A stretch of DNA of 64,000 nt from Enterococcus casseliflavus NBRC 100478 (GCF_001544095.1 NZ_BCPT01000009.1:62001-126000); one strand, 5' to 3'. Positions 23,337 through 31,153 are shown, counted from the stretch's first letter. Notes: generated by a model not told the origin, from the letters alone. A program made the numbers and translations.

Positions 23337-24315
23337 CTTTGACACCTTCCTCTCTGTCAAAGTTAGGAATGATACCAAGATCACCTTGAACAGGTTCTGC
23401 TTCTTCGGCTGCTTTTTCTAACGATTCCAAATCAATCGGTTGTTCGTCCAACTCCTGTTCAACAGCTTCTTTCGGTTTCATCAATTCTTCGATTGGTGCT
23501 GATTCTTCAATCGGCTCTGCTTGCTTAATGCCCATTTTCTGTTTTAGTTTGTTTTCGATTGCTTGAACCTTAACCGGTTCTGCAGGTTTAATTTCACGAT
23601 CATCAAATTCATTTTCAAGTGTTTCTTTTGCAGCTTGAACGAATAAATCATTGTCATTGCTCGTGTTGATTAAAGCTTTAGCTGCTCGGTTGATTACTGT
23701 ACGCTTTGCCATTTCTTCCGGAAATTCTTTTTGAGGTCCAGATCCCTTTATTTTTGACTTAGCCCAACTCTGATCAATTTGCTTCTTGGTCATGACCGTT
23801 GTGGTTTCTTTGCCATTAGCAAGCTTGATCACTACATAAGCAGCAACAATTTCGTTATCCAGATTTTCAAAACTGGTTTCATGTTTAGTGACTACCATGT
23901 TTGGTCCATCCATACCCACTTGAAAATCATCGCCTTTTCGTACGACTACAGGGGTAATATCAGCTCCACCTGTAACACGATCAAGAACTGCCATGGTGCC
24001 AAAATATGAACGCATAAGCTGTACTTTGTTTCCATACTTGATGAAGTAGCACTGTTTCTTCGCAGGCGATAATCCTTGGATAACCATATCCAACAAAGCA
24101 TTAGAAATTGATGTTTTCGTTTCTTGGTTGTTAGCAGCCGCTTGAAGCAAGTTACCTGCTGTGTTATTTGTAAGCTCGAAGAAAGCACTCTTCAATGCAT
24201 TCTGTGGGCTGTAATTTGGCGGCATTTCTAATCCTTGATCTTTTAACCGATCTAAATTGCCAATTACTTGCTCGTCTAATGAACGTTGCGTTGTTTGAGT
24301 TAAATCATTTGCCAT
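23299..24315 (-). CDS. recT: RecT single-strand annealing recombinase
   Basis: The 338-residue protein has the RecT pattern: LLQAAANNQETKTSISNALLDMVIQGLSP, KKQCYFIKYGNKVQLMRSYFG, and DFQVGMDGPNMVVTKHE. The C-terminal quarter is an acidic, disordered tail, possibly for contact with SSB or the nuclease. With the exonuclease downstream it forms a RecET-like recombination pair. Confidence 0.94.
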   Translation of the reverse strand: MANDLTQTTQRSLDEQVIGNLDRLKDQGLEMPPNYSPQNALKSAFFELTNNTAGNLLQAAANNQETKTSISNALLDMVIQGLSPAKKQCYFIKYGNKVQLMRSYFGTMAVLDRVTGGADITPVVVRKGDDFQVGMDGPNMVVTKHETSFENLDNEIVAAYVVIKLANGKETTTVMTKKQIDQSWAKSKIKGSGPQKEFPEEMAKRTVINRAAKALINTSNDNDLFVQAAKETLENEFDDREIKPAEPVKVQAIENKLKQKMGIKQAEPIEESAPIEELMKPKEAVEQELDEQPIDLESLEKAAEEAEPVQGDLGIIPNFDREEGVKDEGILPEEDYPF

Positions 24316-24317
24316 TT

Positions 24318-24512
24318 TTAAATTCCTCCAATATTTATTTTTCTGTAATTTTCGTTTACGTAGTCGATAATCTGATCTTCGTGAACTAAACCCAAATCAG
24401 TTGTGTAGACGATGTCGCCTCTGTAAAGTGGTTCGCCTTTCCAATCAACAGCAATCTGATTTGGTTCAATTTCAGGCTGTTGACGAGCGCCTAATGAATC
24501 GAAATCATTCAT
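24318..24512 (-). CDS. YqaI-like phage protein (64 aa)
   Basis: An acidic small protein, MNDFDSLGARQQPEIEPNQ then DWKGEPLYRGDIVYTTDLGLVHEDQIIDYVNENY. The layout resembles YqaI of the B. subtilis skin element and phages, usually next to recT as here. Function unknown. The ATG at 24512 overlaps the previous gene; an ATG three codons earlier is the alternative. Confidence 0.6.
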   Translation of the reverse strand: MNDFDSLGARQQPEIEPNQIAVDWKGEPLYRGDIVYTTDLGLVHEDQIIDYVNENYRKINIGGI

Positions 24513-24861
24513 GGCGATCACCAGCGTAAAAGATCATTTTTCGCAATTCGGATTTCAAATCCTCAATTCGTTTTTCACAGGATTCCGTAATCAAATCCCT
24601 GATTTGACCTTGAATATCTGTGATTCCTAAATCTTGTTCAATATAAACTCGATGGCATCTAGACTTGGCATCTTCTTTAAAAAAACCACTGCCCATGAAA
24701 TGAGTAGAAATGCCTATTTCAATATCATTCATTAATTCATTACTGACAGGATGCAACGCAGGTGTTTTTAGACTTATTAGCAAATCTTCCGCCTCGTTGA
24801 TTTGATCAATAATGTGTTCCATTTTTCTTATCTGTTTTCTCGCTCCTTCTACCACGCCCAT
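24505..24861 (-). CDS. Hypothetical protein (118 aa)
   Basis: A charged helical protein with coiled-coil character at both ends (ARKQIRKMEHIIDQINEAEDLL and EKRIEDLKSELRKM). The ATG at 24861 follows AGGAGGG by 6 bases, better than the frame's upstream start. No family recognised; it lies in the early replication/recombination transcript. Confidence 0.6.
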   Translation of the reverse strand: MGVVEGARKQIRKMEHIIDQINEAEDLLISLKTPALHPVSNELMNDIEIGISTHFMGSGFFKEDAKSRCHRVYIEQDLGITDIQGQIRDLITESCEKRIEDLKSELRKMIFYAGDRHE

Positions 24862-24872
24862 TGCAATCCCTC

Positions 24873-25097
24873 CTAGAATTCCCAAAACAATTTGTAACGT
24901 CCGTCTTGTTCTACCAGATTGTCCACACCTTCATTCTGAAGTTGAGACAAGAATCCTGGCGTTAATCCTTTACTAGCAATTGTGATGCTTGTGCGCCCTT
25001 GGCTAGCGGCAGTCATGATGCTATCAATTACTCGCTCTTGAGCGTTCCCAAGCATTGCTGTATAGATGTCATCGTTAAGTCCTGTAATAGTAATCAT
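24873..25097 (-). CDS. Hypothetical protein (74 aa)
   Basis: Starts MITITGLNDDIYTAMLGNAQERVID and ends LFWEF. Mixed helix/strand composition with no motif. The ATG has GAGAGGAG 8 bases upstream. A plus-strand promoter and terminator pair lie just upstream (25098-25184), so its leader is overlapped by a possible antisense RNA. Confidence 0.6.
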   Translation of the reverse strand: MITITGLNDDIYTAMLGNAQERVIDSIMTAASQGRTSITIASKGLTPGFLSQLQNEGVDNLVEQDGRYKLFWEF

Positions 25098-25125
25098 TTG
25101 AAAATTTCTCCTCTCGTGCTACAAT
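25098..25125 (+). promoter_or_regulatory. Plus-strand sigma-A promoter
   Basis: TTGAAA (25098-25103), a 16-base spacer ending in TGC, and TACAAT (25120-25125) make a good extended -10 promoter reading right, against the minus-strand early genes. The next plus-strand gene is more than 1.3 kb away. Confidence 0.55.
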
Positions 25126-25131
25126 GTATCC

Positions 25132-25184
25132 AGATATGTTTCGTATGCGACTCTATGCTTGCTGGCGGAGTCGCTATTTTTTTG
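25132..25184 (+). ncRNA. Candidate ~50-nt small RNA (promoter plus terminator)
   Basis: From the promoter at 25098-25125 transcription would start near 25132 and meet a hairpin GCGACTC...GAGTCGC (25147-25153 with 25168-25174) followed by TATTTTTTT. The product would be about 50 bases, antisense to the spacer between the 74-residue and zinc-ribbon genes. A 14- or 32-codon peptide could start within it (MLAGGVAIF... or MFRMRLYAC...), but no ribosome site supports this. Confidence 0.4.
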
Positions 25185-25335
25185 TATATAATTTCTTAAT
25201 CTCCTTGAGATGTCTGCCGCATTTCGTGCAGTAGGGACCTTTCCACGGCTCACATTTTTTTAATTCCGTAGCATTGATAAGCGTCTTTCTATTGCAGCTC
25301 TTGCATTGAAACTGATGAAGCTGTTCTTCTAGCAT
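25174..25335 (-). CDS. Small zinc-ribbon protein (53 aa)
   Basis: CKSCNRKT and CTKCGRHL form two CxxC knuckles about 25 residues apart, followed by a basic tail (LKEIKKLYTKK). It is the second tiny zinc-ribbon protein of the prophage. The ATG lies inside the end of the upstream membrane gene (47-base overlap) and has AGGAGAG upstream. Confidence 0.6.
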   Translation of the reverse strand: MLEEQLHQFQCKSCNRKTLINATELKKCEPWKGPYCTKCGRHLKEIKKLYTKK

Positions 25336-25516
25336 CGTTTTGTACTCCTCTCCTTAACCACTTCTTATAGGCAATCTCGTCATACTTGAAAAACCACCAC
25401 ATGATTGACACTGGTAATGATATGACTGCCCAATCTGGCAATTGACGATGGTTTCCGAACCAAACGCCCAAGAAAAATATAGTGATGATGAATGCTGATC
25501 TTCGTAAACCTTTCAT
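25289..25516 (-). CDS. Small two-span membrane protein (75 aa)
   Basis: Two hydrophobic segments, SAFIITIFFLGVWFG and WAVISLPVSIMWWFF, and a basic C-terminal part (KKWLRRGVQNDARRT). Unknown function, part of the early operon. Confidence 0.6.
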   Translation of the reverse strand: MKGLRRSAFIITIFFLGVWFGNHRQLPDWAVISLPVSIMWWFFKYDEIAYKKWLRRGVQNDARRTASSVSMQELQ

Positions 25517-25520
25517 AAAA

Positions 25521-25715
25521 TCACCTCAATTCTATTTGCCGATTCAACCGATTCTGATAAATCAACTCTTGATAACTCCTCAATTCCCGAATTGATAAAT
25601 CTCGTTGTGTTTCAGTCAGTGGTACTTTCCGATCGTTAAGTTGATCGTGTAAGGTTCTCATCTTTTCTTTGATGAGACCGTGGATCATAAGTTCTTGTTG
25701 TAAGTTGTAGTTCAT
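25521..25715 (-). CDS. Hypothetical helical protein (64 aa)
   Basis: An all-helical, charged small protein (LIKEKMRTLHDQLNDRKVPLTETQRDLSIRELRSYQEL in part). The ATG overlaps the stop of the previous gene by 4 bases. No family recognised. Confidence 0.6.
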   Translation of the reverse strand: MNYNLQQELMIHGLIKEKMRTLHDQLNDRKVPLTETQRDLSIRELRSYQELIYQNRLNRQIELR

Positions 25716-26014
25716 GCTGTAGCATCACCAAGCACTTCGTGTGGAGATAATTTCTTGGTTAGATACTTGTTAGTATCTTTCCACTTTAAGAACCATAAGA
25801 ATGTTTGGTAATGAATAAACGTGGTTGAAGGTCCCGGGCGAAGCAAACCTTCTGCAAATTCAGGAATTTCGTCCATCTCCTTGCAGTATTGCAGCAAAGC
25901 CGATTTTGACATTCCATGAAATTTTTCTAGGATAAGTCCTTGACGATACCAATCATCAGGATTTGCTTCTTTTTCAGCAGATATGATCAATTCTTTTAAT
26001 GTCGGCTTTTTCAA
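25712..26014 (-). CDS. Hypothetical early phage protein (100 aa)
   Basis: A 100-residue protein starting from TTG at 26014 with AGGAGGG 7 bases upstream. The middle (MSKSALLQYCKEMDEIPEFAEGLLRPGPSTTFIHYQTFLWFLKW) has a helical DNA-binding-like look and the protein is the second gene of the early operon, where excisionases or antirepressors may lie. That is only a positional hint. Confidence 0.6.
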   Translation of the reverse strand: MKKPTLKELIISAEKEANPDDWYRQGLILEKFHGMSKSALLQYCKEMDEIPEFAEGLLRPGPSTTFIHYQTFLWFLKWKDTNKYLTKKLSPHEVLGDATA

Positions 26015-26025
26015 TTCGATCCCTC

Positions 26026-26208
26026 CTACCTGATTTTGTAATGAGCAATAATGTTTGTGATTTGTTTCGGATGTTTTTCTGGATTGTTTAAAACTCTCCG
26101 TAGATATTGTTCAGACACATTTAATGCACTTGCTACATCAGGGATAAGCCATCCTTGTGTATCGAAATAGTCCAAGATCTTTTGAACAGTTTCCTTTGAA
26201 GTTGCCAT
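26026..26208 (-). CDS. Cro-like helix-turn-helix regulator (60 aa)
   Basis: First gene of the minus-strand lytic operon, divergent from the repressor. MATSKETVQKILDYF is followed by a helix-turn-helix, DVASALNVSEQYLRRVLNN. The ATG at 26208 has GAGGTGAATAG upstream. Its size, position and the operator-like sites in the intergenic region fit a Cro role; no direct proof. Confidence 0.75.
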   Translation of the reverse strand: MATSKETVQKILDYFDTQGWLIPDVASALNVSEQYLRRVLNNPEKHPKQITNIIAHYKIR

Positions 26209-26243
26209 TCTATTCACCTCACTTGTCAAAATACGAAACAAGT

Positions 26244-26466
26244 TTAACAACTGTTTAATAAATTATGTTGACTACTATTAACATGAGTGTTAAAATTAGT
26301 CCATAGCTAAATAAGACATATAAACATTGATTTAAAAGCTTTCTTGGCGGTTGGCATTTATTAATCAACGGTGTTTTTGTTGTCTTTATAGTTGTTAAAC
26401 TTGTTTACAAGAACTATATTAACATTGATGTTTATTATGGTCAACTATTTTTAACATCAAAGTTTA
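26244..26466. promoter_or_regulatory. Divergent switch region with repeated operator sites
   Basis: Between the Cro-like and repressor genes the half-site TTAACA/TGTTAA recurs as inverted pairs: TTAACA-tgag-TGTTAA at 26278-26293 (perfect), TTAACA-ttga-TGTTTA at 26419-26434, TTAACA-tcaa-AGTTTA at 26451-26466, TTAACA-ac-TGTTTAA at 26244-26258, and a weaker TAAACA-ttga-TTTAAA at 26321-26336. A plus-strand promoter TTGACT-17-TAAAAT (26268-26296) contains the perfect site in its spacer. This is the layout of a CI/Cro genetic switch. Confidence 0.7.
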
Positions 26467-26498
26467 TTTTTCTTGTGATTTTTAAGGAGAATATTGAT

Positions 26499-26819
26499 AT
26501 GACGGTATTTGACAAGATAAAATATTTAGCAAAATTGCGAGGAAAATCTCTAAATCAAGTAGAGGAAGATCTTGGATTATCCAAAAATGTGCTTTACCGA
26601 ATGAAAAATTCTAATAACCCAACAAAAGAGCGGCTGGAACTTTTAGCAGATTACTTTGACGTGTCTGTGGACTATTTGCTTGATAGATCCAAAGATAGAG
26701 ATCGTAAATTGGGGGCAAAAGGAGAATTGTTAGCTGCGCACATAGATGACGATGTCCCAGATAAGGATATGCAAGATATATTGAACTACATTGAGTATAG
26801 AAAAAATAATCCACTATAA
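26499..26819 (+). CDS. CI-like repressor, short form (106 aa)
   Basis: The N-terminal XRE domain is complete: MTVFDKIKYLAKLRGKS, VEEDLGLSKNVLYRMKNSNNPTKERLELLADYFDVSVDYLLDR. A short C-terminal tail follows (DDDVPDKDMQDILNYIEYRKN). It lacks the LexA-like self-cleavage domain of lambda CI. The neighbour at 26838 is an ImmA-type protein, which suggests that induction works by ImmA-mediated removal of the repressor, as in ICEBs1. The ATG follows AAGGAG by 9 bases. Confidence 0.85.
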   Translation: MTVFDKIKYLAKLRGKSLNQVEEDLGLSKNVLYRMKNSNNPTKERLELLADYFDVSVDYLLDRSKDRDRKLGAKGELLAAHIDDDVPDKDMQDILNYIEYRKNNPL

Positions 26820-26837
26820 ATTAAAGTAGGTGAGCTG

Positions 26838-27305
26838 ATGCAGGTTTATGAGGAATTGATGCTGAAGTTTCCAGAGTTAAATTACAAATTCGATCCACTA
26901 ATGCCCCTTCATCAAAAAGGGATGATTCACGGTTCGATTGTTTATCTGAATCCCCAACAGAATTACGAAGAATTAAACTCTACTGTTGCCGAAGAAATTG
27001 GACATTATTTAACAGGTAGCGGAAATATAATTGAGCAAGATACTCCTGAAAAAAGAAAACAAGAGCAAAAGGCAAGAGACACAGGAGCCACCATTCTTGT
27101 TACACCTGGAGATATTCTAGATTGTTTTGAAAGTGGATGCGTTAGTGTTTGGGAGTGTGCTGAACACCTCAGCATAACTGAAAAAACATTTAAAGCCGCT
27201 ATTAAATATTATGCAAGGAAGTACGATGGTATAAAAACTGAAAATAAATACACTATACTTTTCAATTTAAACGGTACAGTAAGTGTATTTAAAAGCTTCT
27301 ATTAA
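26838..27305 (+). CDS. ImmA/IrrE-like protein with altered metallopeptidase motif
   Basis: The 155-residue protein has the ImmA layout and, at residues 52-57, VAEEIGHYLTG, where the HExxH zinc motif would be; the first His is Glu. This E-E-x-G-H form is common among phage ImmA-like proteins, so it may still bind metal or may act as a partner without cleavage. The C-terminal part is a small helical and beta domain. The gene follows the repressor by 18 bases, as in ImmA/ImmR pairs. Confidence 0.85.
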   Translation: MQVYEELMLKFPELNYKFDPLMPLHQKGMIHGSIVYLNPQQNYEELNSTVAEEIGHYLTGSGNIIEQDTPEKRKQEQKARDTGATILVTPGDILDCFESGCVSVWECAEHLSITEKTFKAAIKYYARKYDGIKTENKYTILFNLNGTVSVFKSFY

Positions 27306-27339
27306 AAAAGCCCAATCGAAGGCTCAACTTCGATTGGGC
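27303..27339 (-). terminator. Strong hairpin with T-tract on the minus strand
   Basis: GCCCAATCGAAG-gctcaa-CTTCGATTGGGC (27310-27339) is a perfect 12-bp stem. The T-tract (TTTTTT) is on the minus strand; the plus strand continues CACTCATTTCTGAGTG, another small stem, without T's. It lies right after the ImmA-like stop, so a plus-strand terminator was expected. Confidence 0.6.
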
Positions 27340-27393
27340 CACTCATTTCTGAGTGATTACAAAATTATTATATCAAAGAAATGAGGAAAAGAA

Positions 27394-27990
27394 ATGAAAA
27401 AAGTAGTTTACGGGTTGCTGTTTAGTGTGTTAATTCTTTCTGGGTGCAGTGGTCAAGGTGGTGACGCAGGAGGATCCAATGATTCAGATTTACAGGATAC
27501 AGTGAATAGTTTAACAACCGAGAATTCAAAACTGAAATCAGAAAACAGTGAGCTATCTGAACGAATAGCAAATTTTGAGAATTTATTCGAAGGTACATCT
27601 GCTACCCAAGAAGATGGTAGCTCATCATCATCGACGAGTTCATTTAAATATGGAGAACCTGCTGACTTTACAACTAATGAAAGGATTACTGTTACGGAAG
27701 TAAAAGCAGACGATTCAGTATCTTTAAACGATCCTAAAGAGGGTGAGCATCCTGTTGTTGTAACAGCTATAGTAGAAAATACTTCGAACGAACCAATAGA
27801 CTTTAATGCGCAAACATTCGATCTGTACGATGGAAACTCAGAATTAGCGACTTTCGATGCTTCGACATATTCAAATAATATTCCTAATTCTATTGCAGGT
27901 GGTAAAAAAGCAACAGTGGTTATGCACTTTTCTTCCAAAGGGAATGCACCATATTCCGTTACTTACGGTCCTGCTACATGGGATGAATAA
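27394..27990 (+). CDS. DUF4352-like lipoprotein (198 aa)
   Basis: The signal MKKVVYGLLFSVLILSGCSGQ carries lipobox LSGC. A coiled-coil segment (LTTENSKLKSENSELSERIANFE) follows, then a Ser-rich linker and a beta-sandwich domain of DUF4352 type (ITVTEVKAD, HPVVVTAIVENTSNEPIDFN, ATVVMHFSSKG). Lipoproteins of this type in the lysogeny module of streptococcal and lactic phages can block superinfecting DNA (for example Ltp of TP-J34); by analogy this may be an exclusion protein. It lies between ImmA and integrase. Confidence 0.85.
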   Translation: MKKVVYGLLFSVLILSGCSGQGGDAGGSNDSDLQDTVNSLTTENSKLKSENSELSERIANFENLFEGTSATQEDGSSSSSTSSFKYGEPADFTTNERITVTEVKADDSVSLNDPKEGEHPVVVTAIVENTSNEPIDFNAQTFDLYDGNSELATFDASTYSNNIPNSIAGGKKATVVMHFSSKGNAPYSVTYGPATWDE

Positions 27991-27992
27991 AT

Positions 27993-28032
27993 AAAAAAAC
28001 ACGCCCCTCCTTCTTGGCAGACAGGGGGCGTG
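27993..28032 (-). terminator. Hairpin with T-tract on the minus strand
   Basis: CACGCCCC (28000-28007) pairs with GGGGCGTG (28025-28032); on the minus strand TTTTTTT follows. On the plus strand no T-tract follows, so plus-strand transcripts could run into the integrase gene. Confidence 0.55.
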
Positions 28033-28091
28033 CAAACAGAAAATAACCAATAGGTTACGCCTATTGTATCAGAAAATAGGAGTTGTTTAAA

Positions 28092-29237
28092 GTGTGGATT
28101 GAGAAACTAGCGGATGGGAAATTCAAGTATGTAGAAAGATATAAAGATCCGTATTCTGAGAAGACCAAAAAGAAGAGTGTTATACTCACAAGCGATTCTG
28201 CTCAAGCCTCTAACAAGGCACGTAAGCTATTAGAAATAAAGATTAACGAAGCGATTAATGAGAAGAAAAAAGAGCGGATTATGTTTCATGATGCGATTGA
28301 TCAATGGTACGAAGGGCATAAAAAGCCGCTTAGAAATAGTTCCAAAATGGCGTATAACGCAACAATAAAATCAGTTAAAGGTATGATTAGTGCCGATGTT
28401 TGGGCAGACAACATTGACGCTCCCCTTCTTCAGACTGCATTCAACAAACTTGATTACTCGGATGAGTACCTAAGTACAATAAAATCTATATTCAACATGG
28501 TATTTGAATACGCTCGTAGAATGGGCTACGTGGATTTTAATCCAATGGCTGACGTTATTATCAAGAAAAGACCAAAAACCCGTGAGGACTTCAAGAAGCT
28601 CGAAAACAAGTACTTAGAACGTGAAGAAGCTGAGAAATTAATTGAGGAACTCTATCGCAGGCCATCAACTTATCGTTTGGCTAGACTGGCTGAATTTATG
28701 TTCTTAACTGGTATGCGAGTTGGTGAAGCTACAGCAATGCAGCCAAATGATTTTGACTTAGGTAATCGGCAAGCTCATGTAAATGGATCAATAGACCGAA
28801 CCGAAGGCTATCGCAAAGGTATTAAAGGACCCGTTAAAACAAACGCATCTTATAGAACGATTGATATTACCAAAAGGACAATTGATCTCGTTCAACGAAC
28901 CATTGATGAGGTGAATTTTGATGCTATTGAGAATCCTAAATTTGAAAAATTGAACTATCTGTTTGTAACCAAGAATGGCGTTCCCGTTCAAATTAATTCT
29001 TTCAACCTCGGATTGAAAAAAGCTGGAGCAAGAGTTGGACTTGAACATAAGAATTTATCCTCACATATTTTTCGTCACACTCATATTTCTTGGCTTGCCG
29101 AAAAAGGCTATCCGTTAAAAGCAATCATGGATCGAGTTGGTCATGAGGATTCCAAGATTACAAATCAAATTTATACACACGTCACTAAAAATATGCGTGC
29201 AAATATACTGGAAGATTTGGAAAAGGATGGACTTTAA
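28092..29237 (+). CDS. int: Tyrosine site-specific integrase
   Basis: A 381-residue tyrosine recombinase of the Tn916/phage type: AP2-like N-terminal DNA-binding part, SAM-like core-binding domain, and catalytic domain with LTGMRVGEA, HIFRHTHISWLAEKG and VGHEDSKITNQIYTHVT (R...H-x-x-R...H...Y). I choose the GTG at 28092 because AGGAG lies 9 bases upstream; the TTG at 28083 directly abuts that site. It is the last gene of the prophage before hup. Confidence 0.93.
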   Translation: MWIEKLADGKFKYVERYKDPYSEKTKKKSVILTSDSAQASNKARKLLEIKINEAINEKKKERIMFHDAIDQWYEGHKKPLRNSSKMAYNATIKSVKGMISADVWADNIDAPLLQTAFNKLDYSDEYLSTIKSIFNMVFEYARRMGYVDFNPMADVIIKKRPKTREDFKKLENKYLEREEAEKLIEELYRRPSTYRLARLAEFMFLTGMRVGEATAMQPNDFDLGNRQAHVNGSIDRTEGYRKGIKGPVKTNASYRTIDITKRTIDLVQRTIDEVNFDAIENPKFEKLNYLFVTKNGVPVQINSFNLGLKKAGARVGLEHKNLSSHIFRHTHISWLAEKGYPLKAIMDRVGHEDSKITNQIYTHVTKNMRANILEDLEKDGL

Positions 29238-29331
29238 ACTACAATTTATTGCCCCTTTCTTGCCCCTTCAAGCTATATGTATAAGACAAAACCCGTTAGA
29301 GCCTTAGAGCCCCAACGGGTTTTTAATGAAG
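29238..29331. other. Right prophage/host junction region (att side)
   Basis: The 94 bases between int and hup should contain the right att site. It holds the int/hup terminator and, in its loop, a direct repeat TTAGAGCC. The att core cannot be set because the left end of the prophage is not in the window. Confidence 0.55.
29286..29326. terminator. Bidirectional terminator between int and hup
   Basis: AACCCGTT (29290-29297) and AACGGGTT (29314-29321) form the stem. Plus strand: TTTTTAATG after it; minus strand: TTTGTCTTAT. It would serve both convergent genes. Confidence 0.7.
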
Positions 29332-29607
29332 TTATTTCACTGCGTCTTTAAGAGCTTTACCTGGTTTGAATGCAGGTACTTTGCTAGCAGGGATCTTGAT
29401 TTCTTCACCAGTTTGTGGGTTGCGTCCTTTGCGTTCTGCACGAGAACGAACTTCAAAGTTACCAAAGCCGATCAATTGAACTTTTTCACCGTTAGCTAAA
29501 GCGTCTTGAATTGTTGAGAATACAGCGTCTACTGCTGCAGTTGCGTCTTTCTTAGTTAAGTCAGTAGCTGCTGCAACTTTTTCGATTAATTCTGCTTTAT
29601 TTGCCAT
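29332..29607 (-). CDS. hup: DNA-binding protein HU
   Basis: The 91-residue protein [22 protein letters not shown]... with [21 protein letters not shown] and the terminal [16 protein letters not shown] is a canonical HU. It bends DNA and compacts the nucleoid. The ATG at 29607 follows GGAGGTGA by 9 bases; the extra four codons upstream are noise. It is the end of the der-hup order common in Firmicutes and marks the host side of the prophage. Confidence 0.97.
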   Translation of the reverse strand: MANKAELIEKVAAATDLTKKDATAAVDAVFSTIQDALANGEKVQLIGFGNFEVRSRAERKGRNPQTGEEIKIPASKVPAFKPGKALKDAVK

Positions 29608-29842
29608 GGATGGTTTCACCTCCTGATATTTTTTTTGATGTCATGCATCAACAAAAATCTTGAGTGGTCCAAGGTTTTTGTCAAATATTGATTACCATCA
29701 ATATTCTGATATAACGTTATCATAAGAACCTTGTAATATCAAGGATTTTAACGTTTTTAGGGGGTTTTTTTTTTGGTTTTTTCCCATTTTTCTAGAAAAG
29801 GACAGATTTCTTTGTAAAAAGAAACAAAGTATGATAAAATCT

Positions 29843-31153
29843 CTATTTTCTTCTGCGAGGAATGATCCGAATCGGCGTTCCTTCAAAAGTGAATGCCTTG
29901 CGGATTTGATTTTCTAAGAAACGTGCATAAGAGAAATGCATCAGTTCTTCTTCGTTGACAAAAATAACAAAAGTTGGCGGTTTGACAGCTACTTGCGTCG
30001 CATAAAAAATCTTCAAACGTTTGCCTTTGTCTGTTGGGGTTGGGTTGATCGCCACAGCGTCCATAATGACGTCATTCAACAACGCAGATGGAATACGCAT
30101 GTTTTGATTCATGCTGACTTCTTCAATCAATTGCGGCAGCTTATTCAAGCGCTGTTTCGTCACTGCGGAAACAAAAATGATTGGCGCGTAATCCAAATAT
30201 TGGAATTCATCTCTGATTTCTTCTTCAAAATCACGCATCGTATTCGTTTCTTTTTTCAATGTATCCCATTTATTGACAACAATAATGATTCCACGGCCTG
30301 CTTCATGGGCATAGCCAGCGATCCGTTTGTCTTGCTCGCGAATCCCTTCTTCGGCGTTCAAGACCATCAAGACGACGTCTGAGCGTTCAATGGCCCGCAT
30401 CGCCCGCATCACACTGTATTTTTCAGTAGACTCGTAGACCTTCCCTTTTTTACGCATCCCTGCCGTATCAATCATGGTAAATTCTTGACCGCTTTCGCTG
30501 GTAAAATGGGTATCGATCGCATCACGAGTCGTTCCTTCGATATCAGAAACGATCACTCGCTCTTCCCCAAGAATTGCATTGATCAAAGAGGATTTACCGA
30601 CATTTGGTCGACCAATCAAACTAAACTTGATGATGGAATCATCTTCTTCTTCTGCTTCATTGGTGAAGTGTTTGACAGCTTCATCAAGGACATCCCCGAT
30701 CCCTAATCCATGACTTCCTGAGATTGGGTATGGATCGCCTAGACCCAAACCATAAAATTCATAGATGTCGGTACGCATCTCGGGATTATCAACTTTGTTG
30801 ACGGCTAAAATCACGGGTTTATTGCTTTTGTACAGCAAACGAGCCACAAGCTCATCAGCATCGGTTACTCCTTCACGAGCACTCGTAATAAAAACAATGA
30901 CATCTGCTTCATCGATGGCGATTTCTGCTTGATGCTTGATTTGATCCATAAACGGCTCATCACTTAAATCGATCCCACCTGTATCGATCACGCTAAACTC
31001 ACGGCCTAGCCATTCACCAGTGGCATAAATACGATCTCTGGTCACTCCTGGAGTATCCTCAACGATCGAAATTCGTTCTCCAGCTATCCGGTTGAAAATG
31101 GTCGATTTCCCCACATTCGGACGTCCAACGATCGCTATTGTTGGATTTGACAT
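29843..31153 (-). CDS. der: Ribosome-assembly GTPase Der (EngA)
   Basis: A 436-residue protein with two GTPase domains (GRPNVGKST near residue 10 and GRPNVGKSS near 180, each with its own DTPG/DTAG and NKxD motifs) and a C-terminal KH-like domain ending IRIIPRRRK. It matures the 50S subunit. It lies between S1 and HU as in other Firmicutes. Confidence 0.98.
   Translation of the reverse strand: MSNPTIAIVGRPNVGKSTIFNRIAGERISIVEDTPGVTRDRIYATGEWLGREFSVIDTGGIDLSDEPFMDQIKHQAEIAIDEADVIVFITSAREGVTDADELVARLLYKSNKPVILAVNKVDNPEMRTDIYEFYGLGLGDPYPISGSHGLGIGDVLDEAVKHFTNEAEEEDDSIIKFSLIGRPNVGKSSLINAILGEERVIVSDIEGTTRDAIDTHFTSESGQEFTMIDTAGMRKKGKVYESTEKYSVMRAMRAIERSDVVLMVLNAEEGIREQDKRIAGYAHEAGRGIIIVVNKWDTLKKETNTMRDFEEEIRDEFQYLDYAPIIFVSAVTKQRLNKLPQLIEEVSMNQNMRIPSALLNDVIMDAVAINPTPTDKGKRLKIFYATQVAVKPPTFVIFVNEEELMHFSYARFLENQIRKAFTFEGTPIRIIPRRRK

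Larger units (their letters stand above)
1..29331. mobile_element. Temperate siphophage prophage, right-hand part
   Basis: The region holds a complete packaging, head and part of the tail module, early replication and recombination genes, and a divergent lysogeny block ending in a tyrosine integrase. HK97-type capsid with ClpP-like protease, P27-type small terminase, HNH nuclease and phi13-type tail protein point to a cos-type siphophage of a Gram-positive host. The right limit falls between the integrase stop (29237) and the hup stop (29332). The left limit, lysis genes and left att site lie outside the window. The structural genes look intact, so the phage may be functional; that is inference. 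Confidence 0.97.

Noticed and set aside
27453-27938. 161-codon minus-strand frame opposite the DUF4352 lipoprotein
   Set aside because: The plus-strand gene has a signal peptide, lipobox and ribosome site; the opposite frame has none.
1-29331. CRISPR array, restriction-modification operon or toxin-antitoxin pair in the prophage
   Set aside because: No direct-repeat/spacer pattern, no restriction enzyme next to the methyltransferase and no recognisable toxin-antitoxin gene pair was seen.
29698-29886. 62-codon minus-strand frame overlapping the der end
   Set aside because: It lies out of phase with der, has no ribosome site and a low-complexity product; it is chance.
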